DNA of 19,143 bases from JAFDVL01 sp043736395 (GTDB taxonomy: Bacteria; Acidobacteriota; Blastocatellia; RBC074). Positions within the stretch are counted from its first letter, which is position 1; the number at the start of each line of letters is the position of its first letter. The stretch is taken from positions 1-19,143 of the forward strand of contig JAYTCQ010000073.1 in NCBI GenBank assembly GCA_043736395.1, written 5' to 3'. The notes beneath the pieces are model-generated. The model was not told the DNA's origin and ran no database searches. It was given only the letters and a program-made list of their open reading frames with translations. The position numbers were made by a program, and so were the translations under genes. Shown here one piece after another: positions 1 to 7,044 of the stretch.

Positions 1-2384
1 CCCAGGTCGGTACCCACAAAAACTCGGTTGGAGTTTGTCGGATCAACGACAACTGAAGAAACTGGAATATCTGGTAGAGCCTTGGTGGTGTTCCCATCAA
101 TCGCAGCATAAGTTGCTCCTCCATCGGCACTTTTCCAAACGTGCTTGTCTCCAAAAGTCGAGTATGTTGCATAAACTACCTGCTTGTTGCCTGGATCAAA
201 AGCAATGGAGGATACATACCCGGTTCGTGCAAAATATGAAAAATGGCCTCCATCTGCAAAAACATTCTCGAATTTATGGATGTCACCCAAAGCAGTTCCA
301 AACGCCACGGTGTTTGAATCCATTGGTGCTACTGTAATTGCGGTAATTGTCCCATTCTGCGCAGTATTTGTTAATGTATTCCAATTCGCTCCGCCGCTAC
401 TCGTACGCCACAAAAGGCTTCCTCCCGTCCACATCCGCTGCGGATCACTTGGATCAATTGCCAATGGAGCGATAAAGCCTAACCTATCAATCGCACGGTC
501 AATCCCAAACGTCGCATCCCCCCACGTCTTCCCCCCATCCGTACTCTTTCTAAAATTTCCCCCCGGCGTTGACGAAAACAAAATATTTGGACTCGTCGGG
601 TCAATCGCGACATAGCCGCCGTCGCCTCCGTAGATTTCTTTCCAGCCATTCACTCCAGCCGTGTCGTTGCCGAGCAGGGTTCCGTTGTCCTGCGTGCCTC
701 CAAAGTAGCTTTTGCCGTCGGGGAAAACTGCGCCGTGCCAAAATTGTGTCACGCCGTAATTATTATTCAGCGAAGTCCACCGCACTGACGTATTCGCCGG
801 ATTACAGGCCGCTTGCTCCCCAATCGCAAGACTGGCGCGGGCATCGTCCGTCCGCGAGATTCCTCCGTCGCTGCCGACGAACATTTTCTTGTTCGTGCCG
901 CCGTTGTAGTTGGGATGAAAAACGATGATGTGATTGTCGGCGTGGGAATACGATGGATCGGTCGGCTCAGCCCACCAGTACGACGCTAGGCCCCAATTTC
1001 TGCCACCGTCATCGGAGCGAAATAAATCAATCCCCCCAACCCAGACGCGATTTTCATCCGTCGGATCAATGGCAATCGCCATGTCGTAATCGCCCTGGCT
1101 GTAAAAACTATTTGGCGCAAAATTACATTCGGCGGAAGTCGCCACCAGCGGATTTGTGAACAACAAAGTATTCAATTTTGTTGTGTCAGAATTGCGCACC
1201 TGCGTCGTCCACGTCCCGGAATCTCCGCTGGAAGTTGAACGCCACACCGCGTGCAATCCGTATTGATAAATTCCGCGTACCGAGGTCGAAGCGACTGCAT
1301 AAACGACATTCGGATTCGATGGAGAAATCGCAATCGCGGCGCGATCCATGCCACTTTCGGTATATACATTCGTCCAGATTCCAGCGACGGTTGAGGCATT
1401 GTCATTACGGAAAATTTTCGCTGCCGAACCGCTGCCATTGCTGGATGCGGCGAATAAATAATCATTCGTTTTATCTTTGCGAATGACTAAATCCGTACAG
1501 CCCAAACCGCCCGAAGCCACCAGCACGTTTTCCCAACTTGCACCGCCGTTAATGGTTCGCCAGATGCCGCTCTTGGTCGCCACATAAATATTATTGGAAT
1601 TGTTATGGCTGACGATGATGTCGTTCACGTAATAAAAATCAGGAGTATCAGTACTTGCGATTCTCGTCCAACTGACTCCACCATTGACGGACTTGAAAAT
1701 TCCCGCGCCGCGCAATCCATCGCCGTTGTAATAACCTTCGCCGGTTCCCGCAAAAATTATTTCAGGATTCGCAGGATCAAACGCCAACGCACTCACCGCA
1801 ATATTAGGCAGCAGGTCACCCACCGGAGTCCAGCTCGTTCCGCCATTCGTGGTCTTCCAAACACCGCCCGCGACTCCTCCGGCGTACATCACATTGGTTC
1901 CGGTCGGATGAATAATTAAAGCTCGTGTCCGTCCACCAATATTGCCTGGGCCGAGTGGAGTCCAGTTTCCTAACGCTTCCAAATTTGCTTCGCGTTGTGG
2001 GCTGCGCTCCGTTTCTGCGCGTGAAGGCAGGAAGCGATTTTCCTGGCTTGAATATTGGCGCATCTCGCGCATGTGCTCTTTGGCTTGTAAATATTTTTCG
2101 ACAGGGATTTCAGTTTCGCCAACGGGAACGCGCTTCAGCTTGTAAAATTCTGCGGCTTCGCGTGGTTGATCGTATTTCTCGTGCGCTTCGCGGCGTTCGC
2201 GCATTTCAGCAATTTCTTCGGATAATTTTTCTTTGATTCGCTCAGGATTGATTGTAGTTTTTGTCTCCTGTTTGGCGGGAGCTTTTTTCTGTTTGGACTG
2301 TGCGAGCTTGGAATTTTTCGGACATGCGGAAAACAACAAAGCAACGACAATGAGGCTCAAAACGGGGAAGATTTGCTTTTTCAT
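1..2384 (-). CDS. BNR/Asp-box (sortilin-like) repeat lipoprotein, 3' end outside window
   Basis: A single minus-strand frame is open from the ATG at 2384 to the window edge, giving at least 794 residues; I checked the frame for stops along its whole length. The N-terminus (MKKQIFPVLSLIVVALLFSAC) is a lipoprotein-type signal with a probable lipidated Cys21, although Phe at -3 is not the classic lipobox residue. A Lys/Glu-rich stretch (about residues 22-110) follows. The rest is a repeat domain with many Asp-box motifs such as TTNGGTSW, SVNGGVSW, SDDGGRNW and STDGGKTW, alternating with phrases such as AIDPT and AFDPA. This pattern is typical of BNR/sortilin-type beta-propeller exo-proteins annotated as glycosyl hydrolase-like or WD40/YVTN/BNR proteins. 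The ligand or substrate is unknown. A sigma70-type promoter lies just upstream, so it is probably transcribed independently of the M48 gene. The C-terminus cannot be judged. Confidence 0.88.
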   Translation of the reverse strand, partial: MKKQIFPVLSLIVVALLFSACPKNSKLAQSKQKKAPAKQETKTTINPERIKEKLSEEIAEMRERREAHEKYDQPREAAEFYKLKRVPVGETEIPVEKYLQAKEHMREMRQYSSQENRFLPSRAETERSPQREANLEALGNWTPLGPGNIGGRTRALIIHPTGTNVMYAGGVAGGVWKTTNGGTSWTPVGDLLPNIAVSALAFDPANPEIIFAGTGEGYYNGDGLRGAGIFKSVNGGVSWTRIASTDTPDFYYVNDIIVSHNNSNNIYVATKSGIWRTINGGASWENVLVASGGLGCTDLVIRKDKTNDYLFAASSNGSGSAAKIFRNDNASTVAGIWTNVYTESGMDRAAIAISPSNPNVVYAVASTSVRGIYQYGLHAVWRSTSSGDSGTWTTQVRNSDTTKLNTLLFTNPLVATSAECNFAPNSFYSQGDYDMAIAIDPTDENRVWVGGIDLFRSDDGGRNWGLASYWWAEPTDPSYSHADNHIIVFHPNYNGGTNKKMFVGSDGGISRTDDARASLAIGEQAACNPANTSVRWTSLNNNYGVTQFWHGAVFPDGKSYFGGTQDNGTLLGNDTAGVNGWKEIYGGDGGYVAIDPTSPNILFSSTPGGNFRKSTDGGKTWGDATFGIDRAIDRLGFIAPLAIDPSDPQRMWTGGSLLWRTSSGGANWNTLTNTAQNGTITAITVAPMDSNTVAFGTALGDIHKFENVFADGGHFSYFARTGYVSSIAFDPGNKQVVYATYSTFGDKHVWKSADGGATYAAIDGNTTKALPDIPVSSVVVDPTNSNRVFVGTDL

Positions 2385-2449
2385 AAGAGCACCCTGTATA
2401 CCATATTACTGAAACGCGAGGAATCTGGAAAGAATTGTGGCGAGCAATG

Positions 2450-2479
2450 ATTGTACTGGTGATGAAAAGGTTGTGTCAA
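2450..2479 (-). promoter_or_regulatory. sigma70-type promoter for the BNR-repeat lipoprotein gene
   Basis: On the minus strand a perfect -35 box TTGACA (2474-2479) is followed after 18 nt by a -10 box TACAAT (2450-2455), one base from the TATAAT consensus. It lies in the gap between the M48 stop (2490) and the lipoprotein ATG (2384). The predicted start near 2443 would leave a leader of about 59 nt. Confidence 0.55.
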
Positions 2480-2489
2480 TTCATGATTA

Positions 2490-3800
2490 CTAAGCTGGCG
2501 TTCCTGTAGTCCCTAAATCAATGGAGCCAATTCCTAGCATCTCACATTGTTGACGCCAGTGCTCCGCTGTCAATTTACCTTCCGCAAATTGTCGGAAGAG
2601 GCCGAACGGTTCAATGACAATCCCATCTTTTTCCATTCGTACTGGTTCACCTGGGAGTGCTTTCACGGTCGCACCTTCTCGATATAACAGAACAGCCAAA
2701 GCTGCGCCAGAGAGTCCAACTCCTCGTTCTTCTACCTCTTCATCCGTCGGCAGAAGCTGCCCTTTCTTCGTGAGCCGCTTTCCTAGTCCAACCAAATTTT
2801 CTGTCCAATCAGGAAATTCGGAGGGCGTCAGTCCGCTTAATTCTTCCTTTCGTTCCTGACAATGTTTTTCCCAAATCGGCATGAAAACGTGAACGCCGGT
2901 TTCTTCCCAGGCAAGTGGTTTGAAGGCTGAAACATTGGTCGACGCGTCGAACATAAATTTGAAAAGTTCATTTTCTAAGGCTGGCAAGTCAGTGAATAAG
3001 GTCACCGCTGGAACTTCGTCAACTGCGGTTTGCGCAGTTGCATAATCGGGTAAAGTCGAAATTGCTGACAACCGTTCGCGTAACGGTGGATGCGTATCGT
3101 AAGTATCGGTCTGACCTTCTTTCAGTTCATGCTCTAATGATTTATTTAGCACTTCGGTCATTTCTGGAGTTTTTAGCAGACGAGCAAAACCGTTCACAAA
3201 GGGTGGACGATACCCTGCATCAAGAACGGGAGCGACTTCGCCATGCCAGTAATAATTAAAAGCATCGCTGCCACCGTGAACCAGTTTGAGTCCATCACCT
3301 AACGGCTTCGAACCAACGGCTTTGGCTGCGAGCGAGTCAGCCGTGAATTCCTGCTGACGCGAAATTGCATGCGTAATTCGCATGAACATATTGCCGTACC
3401 AGATGAATGGTTTTTGCAATGTTGCACTTCGCTCGGCAATTCCATTGATGGTTCTGACAATCGCCGAACGAGTTTTATAAATCCACGGGCCGAGCTTGGT
3501 GTCACCGCCATGATAATATCCAAATTCATGCGCCAACACGGCTCGCAATTCCGAGCGTGAGAGTAATTGCAATAACGGTAAACCTAAGCCCATCACGCGA
3601 CGACTGCCGAATCCCATCACGCCGCCGCGCTGTGCGACCCACGCGTTGACCTCTGGCACTAAATAAACTTCGGCAGGCATTTCCTGTCCGACGGAATTCG
3701 CGATGTGCGAAATTTCCTCAAAAAGTTGCGGCTGCTGATCCGCCGTTAATTCCGGTCCCGGTGCTTCGAAATGATCTACACGTGGAATGAGTGACCACAA
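2490..3800 (-). CDS. M48-family metallopeptidase, main body (frameshifted, altered zinc motif)
   Basis: This is the catalytic part of a membrane-anchored M48 (HtpX/Ste24-like) peptidase. The full gene is disrupted: its membrane N-terminus is in another frame at 3776-3982. The apparent start at 3800 is a TTG inside the family-conserved stretch ILWSLIPRVD, so it is not a true start. Adding one T to the T6 run (3824-3829) joins the frames into a 497-residue protein. The zinc region reads AHEFGYYHGGD followed by TKLGPWIYKTR. M48 enzymes have HExxH, and relatives I remember have HEFGHY at this point, so the second zinc-binding His is replaced by Tyr and a His appears two residues later. The third ligand is probably the Glu of EFTAD. 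A frameshift plus a damaged zinc site suggests a decaying gene or pseudoenzyme, though an assembly indel could explain the frameshift alone. The stop is TAG. Confidence 0.8.
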   Translation of the reverse strand: MWSLIPRVDHFEAPGPELTADQQPQLFEEISHIANSVGQEMPAEVYLVPEVNAWVAQRGGVMGFGSRRVMGLGLPLLQLLSRSELRAVLAHEFGYYHGGDTKLGPWIYKTRSAIVRTINGIAERSATLQKPFIWYGNMFMRITHAISRQQEFTADSLAAKAVGSKPLGDGLKLVHGGSDAFNYYWHGEVAPVLDAGYRPPFVNGFARLLKTPEMTEVLNKSLEHELKEGQTDTYDTHPPLRERLSAISTLPDYATAQTAVDEVPAVTLFTDLPALENELFKFMFDASTNVSAFKPLAWEETGVHVFMPIWEKHCQERKEELSGLTPSEFPDWTENLVGLGKRLTKKGQLLPTDEEVEERGVGLSGAALAVLLYREGATVKALPGEPVRMEKDGIVIEPFGLFRQFAEGKLTAEHWRQQCEMLGIGSIDLGTTGTPA

Positions 3801-3982
3801 AATCGCTGCTGCTGAAGCGACGCAAAAAATGTCAGTTGCACGTTAAACCTGCCGAAAGCTGAATAAATCCCATACGGAATCAGCAATAATCCTGAAGCAA
3901 TAATCAATCCTAATAAATAGAACCCGATCATCAGAACAACGGCTAATGAGGCACGACGTGCAAGTGAAGTAGATGCTGCCAT
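3776..3982 (-). pseudogene. N-terminal membrane fragment of the frameshifted M48 peptidase
   Basis: It starts with ATG at 3982 and encodes MAASTSLARRASLAVVLMIG, then a hydrophobic hairpin (about residues 13-36) and FGRFNVQLTFF. Up to the T6 run at 3824-3829 this is the expected N-terminus of M48 peptidases with an amino-terminal membrane anchor. After the run the frame reads an unrelated tail (ASLQQQRFCGHSFHV) and stops. The -1 frame at the same place gives CVASAAAILWSLIPR, which continues directly into the peptidase body. The break is therefore a single missing T, or a slippage site, in the homopolymer. Confidence 0.75.
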
Positions 3983-4199
3983 AAAATTAAATCCAGAAAA
4001 TATTGGCTTCGACGTCAGGCTGAAGGAATTACAATTATTTCTCGAAAATCCAATTCCAAATAGGCGTTACGGAGATGGCATTTTGAGCATACGAAAACTC
4101 CGGAATTGGCAACGCGCTAACGCGAGCGTTTTAATGACTACCCGTGCGTAGTGTACTTAGATTGTTGAGTGATGGTCAATAACTTTTTCTGTAAATAAA
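3983..4199. other. intergenic region between M48 gene and aminotransferase terminator
   Basis: I see no gene here. It holds a short GC-rich imperfect palindrome near 4112-4131 (AACGC ... GCGTT arms) whose GCTAACGCGAGCG-type core resembles part of the compound palindrome at 8335-8484. A weak promoter-like pair for the M48 gene (TTGGAT, 16 nt, TAATTC on the minus strand) can be drawn near 4030-4060, but I do not trust it. Confidence 0.4.
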
Positions 4200-4240
4200 A
4201 AAGCCAGCTTTGTCATTTGGAATCAGACAAAGCTGGCTTT
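4200..4240 (-). terminator. intrinsic terminator of the aminotransferase gene (bidirectional shape)
   Basis: A perfect 15-bp inverted repeat (AAAGCCAGCTTTGTC at 4200-4214 and its complement at 4226-4240) encloses an 11-nt loop. On the minus strand the stem is followed by TTTTATTTAC, and it starts 24 nt after the aminotransferase stop codon. A T6 run (4243-4248) on the other side would also let it work on the plus strand. Confidence 0.85.
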
Positions 4241-4263
4241 AATTTTTTGAAGAATTGATTCAA

Positions 4264-5457
4264 CTATTGCGCGTAAAAATCTCCGGCGGCACTGACACCT
4301 GAATCCTTCGGCGTGTAGCCTTCAGCCTTCAAACATTTTTCGAGCGCGGCCAATAACAACAGCACATTATTTTCGTTGCTGCCCGACCCCATCAATCCGA
4401 CGCGGAGGATTTTTCCTTTGAGTGCGCCGAGTCCGCCGCCGACTTCGATGTCGAATTCGTTCAGCAAACGCGCACGGACTTTGGCATCGTCTACGCCTTC
4501 AGGGACGCTAACGGCGTTGAGCGTCCACAGGCGATTTTCTGGTGCGACGTGCATTCCTAATCCCATCGCTTCAACGCCTGCAACTAACGCTTTGTGATTT
4601 TTTTCGTGGCGTTTGGCACGCGCTTCCAAACCTTCTTCGGCAACAATGCGCAAGCCTTCGTGCAACGCGTAATTCATCGTGATCGGCGCAGTGTGATGAT
4701 AGGTGCGCGGCGTTCCCGCCGGACTATCCCAATACGCGGTGAGCAATGAAGTGTCCAAATACCAACTGCTAACTTTGGTTTTGCGATTTTTTATTTTGGC
4801 AATTGCGCGGTCGCTGAACGTCACAGGAGACAATCCTGGTGGGCACGATAAGGCTTTTTGTGTGCCGGAATAGCACGCGTCTACGTGATTGCGATCAATG
4901 CCGACGGAGTGCGCGCCGAGGCTGGTTACAGCGTCTACAATTAAATATCCATCGCGTTCTTTGACGATTTCGTGGAAGGGCGCGAGGTCTTGCAACACGC
5001 CCGTTGAAGTTTCCGCCTGTACGACAAATAAAACCTGCGCGTTCGAGTTGCGCCACGCTTCTTTGGTTTTTTCGATGTCTACAGGGCCGCCCCATTCGCA
5101 TTCGACGCGGATTGGTTTAGCTCCGAGGCGCGACACCATTTCGTGCATGCGTTCGCCGAAATACCCGTTAATGCACAAAACAATTTCTTCGCCGGGTTCC
5201 AATAAATTGGTGACAGTGCCTTCCATGCCTGCGCTACCAGTGCCGGAAACAGGAATCGTCAGGCGATTATTCGTCTCGAACGCATAGCGCAACATCGTTT
5301 GAATTTCATCCATCGTACGAATGAAAATCGGATCAAGATGCCCAACCAGTGGTGCAGCCATCGCACGGAGTACGCGGTCGTCTACGGGAGAAGGACCAGG
5401 TCCGAGCAGCACGCGGCGCGGCGGAGTCAAAGCGGGAATTACAGGTGCATCATTCAT
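4264..5457 (-). CDS. class V (PLP) aminotransferase, alanine/serine--glyoxylate aminotransferase family
   Basis: The 397-residue product is of normal length for the fold-type I class V family and looks intact. It probably transfers an amino group from alanine or serine to glyoxylate in the cytoplasm using pyridoxal phosphate. Family marks are the N-terminal LLGPGPSPV motif, the cofactor phosphate-binding SGTGSAGME (71-79), VDAVTSLG with Asp175 that contacts the pyridine nitrogen, and SGTQKALSCPPG with Lys201 as the Schiff-base lysine. The C-terminus LRVGLMGSG is also typical. An AGGA at 5468-5471 (complement) about 10 nt before the ATG is a possible ribosome binding site. The gene is bounded by a long palindrome upstream (5480-5568) and a strong terminator downstream, so it may be its own transcription unit. 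The exact donor cannot be read from sequence. Confidence 0.92.
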   Translation of the reverse strand: MNDAPVIPALTPPRRVLLGPGPSPVDDRVLRAMAAPLVGHLDPIFIRTMDEIQTMLRYAFETNNRLTIPVSGTGSAGMEGTVTNLLEPGEEIVLCINGYFGERMHEMVSRLGAKPIRVECEWGGPVDIEKTKEAWRNSNAQVLFVVQAETSTGVLQDLAPFHEIVKERDGYLIVDAVTSLGAHSVGIDRNHVDACYSGTQKALSCPPGLSPVTFSDRAIAKIKNRKTKVSSWYLDTSLLTAYWDSPAGTPRTYHHTAPITMNYALHEGLRIVAEEGLEARAKRHEKNHKALVAGVEAMGLGMHVAPENRLWTLNAVSVPEGVDDAKVRARLLNEFDIEVGGGLGALKGKILRVGLMGSGSNENNVLLLLAALEKCLKAEGYTPKDSGVSAAGDFYAQ

Positions 5458-5479
5458 AAAAATTTTATCCTAAGCTTTC

Positions 5480-5568
5480 TTAACGCAAAGGGTCAAAGTG
5501 GCAAAGGATCAAAGATAATTCGCTGACCTGATTCTTTGTCCCTTTGAATCTTTGACCCTTTGCGTTAA
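5480..5568. repeat. intergenic palindrome with 19-bp perfect arms
   Basis: The arms TTAACGCAAAGGGTCAAAG (5480-5498) and its exact complement (5550-5568) enclose a 51-nt centre that is itself partly complementary (caaagg/cctttg and caaag/ctttg). It lies 22 nt upstream of the aminotransferase ATG and about 100 nt after the DUF3179 stop. As RNA it would fold into a long hairpin. The remaining DNA up to 5671 is AT-rich and I see no gene in it. Confidence 0.75.
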
Positions 5569-5671
5569 TTCTTTCCTCAATAATTTTCTGTCAAAAATTC
5601 GAACAAACCTCTTACCACAATTATTCCGAACTGACAAAAATTCATCGTCTAAATTTTCTTCGGATTGCCGC

Positions 5672-6919
5672 TCATCGCGCTGCACCGAGCGTGTACGCGA
5701 ACGTGTCAGGATGATAAATTTTCCAATCAAACCAATAATCTTTCAGCACCTGAACGGATTTTAATTGCTTCCCTGCCAACGCGCCACTCACACCTTTACC
5801 GCTGAAATCCCACACGGTAGCTGTCTCGGCATCCACGAGCTGCAACTGTTCAGAATCAGTCTTGACTAAAAATTCCAGAACGTGTTCATCCATCGTTCGT
5901 TCAAACGCACGCACTGATTTTTTGTCTTCGCCGCTCACCAAAAAAATCGGCGTCGTGCCAATGACATCCAGAATTAATTTTGATCTTTGTATTTCTTCAA
6001 CCGGATAGGCTTTGGATTTATTGTTGATCGTGATGCCTGCCATTAGCGTGCGCGGAGGAAAAATATCCTGCGAATTTTTCGGCGTGACGACGGGGAATTT
6101 CGCGTACTCCTCTTCCCAATTCGCCGCTTCATAATTTTTGGCTACGCGCTCGTCGGGACGAAGAATTCGACCATTGGGATGTTCACGTTTCCAGACAGCA
6201 AATGAAACTTCGTCGTTGAAAACTGCATTGAGTTTTTTTCCTTTGAGCGTTCCGTAAATGGCTTCGCCCGTGACCTGTTGCCACCACGAACCAGTTTCGT
6301 CATCGCGCATAATGAAATTCTGGTTGTTAATCCCTGAAAGGTGAAACGTTAGTTTTTTATTTTCGATTTCGGATTCCCACACCAGACCGGTGTGACAGAG
6401 AGTTCAGTACGTCGCCGTGATTGGCTTCCCACCAACGATGTCCTGCACGACGTGATGATATGCCATTTGCCGCACAGGATAGGCAACGGCTTCGTTATTA
6501 ATTTCCACCGCCATCACCATATCAGTATTGGCGATAAAAGTGGCTTCGCTGACTTTTGCATACGCTGGATTCGGCAGTGGGTTGAACATCCACTCAAAAT
6601 GATTTTGCCGCGCCATCCAGGTCGCGGCGAAGGCGAGGACCAATAAGAGTGACAGCAAAGTTTTGCTCCACCAACGCGCACCACGCCACAAATTGTAAGC
6701 GAAAAATAATGCAGTCAGCGTGAGAAGAATTGTCACAAGCGGAGAAATTTTTCGCAGCCAGTACGACCATTCTACGCCAGAAGCGGACTGCGCTTTGAAG
6801 GGCATGATGACGAAGACGGGGATGAAAACGATGGCTATGGTGAGGGAGATAATCAGCAGAAAAATCAACCACAGTTTCCATCGTCCAGTTTTGTATTTTT
6901 CAAATCGAGTTGCGTCCAT
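5672..6919 (-). CDS. DUF3179 membrane protein with in-frame TGA, probable selenoprotein (UxxC)
   Basis: The frame runs 415 residues from the ATG at 6919 to a TGA stop at 5672-5674, interrupted only by one in-frame TGA at 6404-6406 (residue 172). The upstream GTG at 6940 lies in a palindrome and is less likely. Residues 1-110 hold three membrane segments (about 14-41, 57-78, 85-102). The DUF3179 domain follows: EAVAYPVRQMAYHHVVQDIVGG, KPITATY, then (TGA)TLCHTGLVWE, and later DETGSWWQQVTGEA and HPNGRILRP. In DUF3179 proteins I recall, this place reads YCPLC, so the TGA stands exactly at the first Cys of CxxC. A hairpin fitting a bacterial SECIS follows at once. Selenocysteine is my preferred reading, giving UxxC, a common selenoprotein redox motif. 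A Cys-to-stop mutation or sequence error is the alternative. The function of DUF3179 is not known; the motif suggests thiol or redox chemistry outside the membrane. Confidence 0.82.
6378..6394 (-). promoter_or_regulatory. candidate bacterial SECIS hairpin in the DUF3179 gene
   Basis: On the minus strand CACACC-GGTCT-GGTGTG forms a perfect 6-bp stem with a GGUCU loop. The loop starts 16 nt after the TGA at 6404-6406. Bacterial SECIS elements, as I recall them, need a G in the first two loop bases and a spacing of about 16-37 nt; the E. coli fdhF loop is also GGUCU. The bases also encode conserved protein (HTGLV), so some of this match could be chance. Confidence 0.65.
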
Positions 6920-6930
6920 GATTAAAGGGA

Positions 6931-7035
6931 AATAGACCACGGATCGGGCGGGTTGTGCGGGTTTACGCGGATCTGAACATGAAGAAAATTCAGATCCGCG
7001 AAGACCCGCTTGATCCGCTAAATCGGTGGTCTATT
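6931..7035. repeat. intergenic long imperfect palindrome (47-nt arms)
   Basis: Two 47-nt arms (6931-6977 and 6989-7035) surround an 11-nt loop. The outer 10 bp (AATAGACCAC) and the inner 12 bp (CGCGGATCTGAA) pair perfectly, with scattered mismatches between. The element fills nearly all of the gap between the AhpD-like stop (7045) and the DUF3179 start (6919). It supplies the spurious upstream GTG start of the DUF3179 frame. Confidence 0.8.
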
Positions 7036-7044
7036 CTTCTCCGT

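Noticed and set aside
35..1919. Plus-strand open frames of about 70-140 codons opposite the BNR-repeat gene
   Set aside because: They are antisense shadows: the minus strand carries one uninterrupted repeat-protein frame, and the plus-strand products have no recognisable features.
5566..5594. Promoter for the aminotransferase gene (TTGACA at 5589-5594)
   Set aside because: The -35 box is perfect, but no acceptable -10 box occurs 16-18 nt downstream; the best is AATTAA.
6382..6404. DUF3179 gene as two separate genes or a frameshift
   Set aside because: Both pieces are in the same frame, and the second has only an internal GTG (conserved Val of the TGLVW stretch) as its start.
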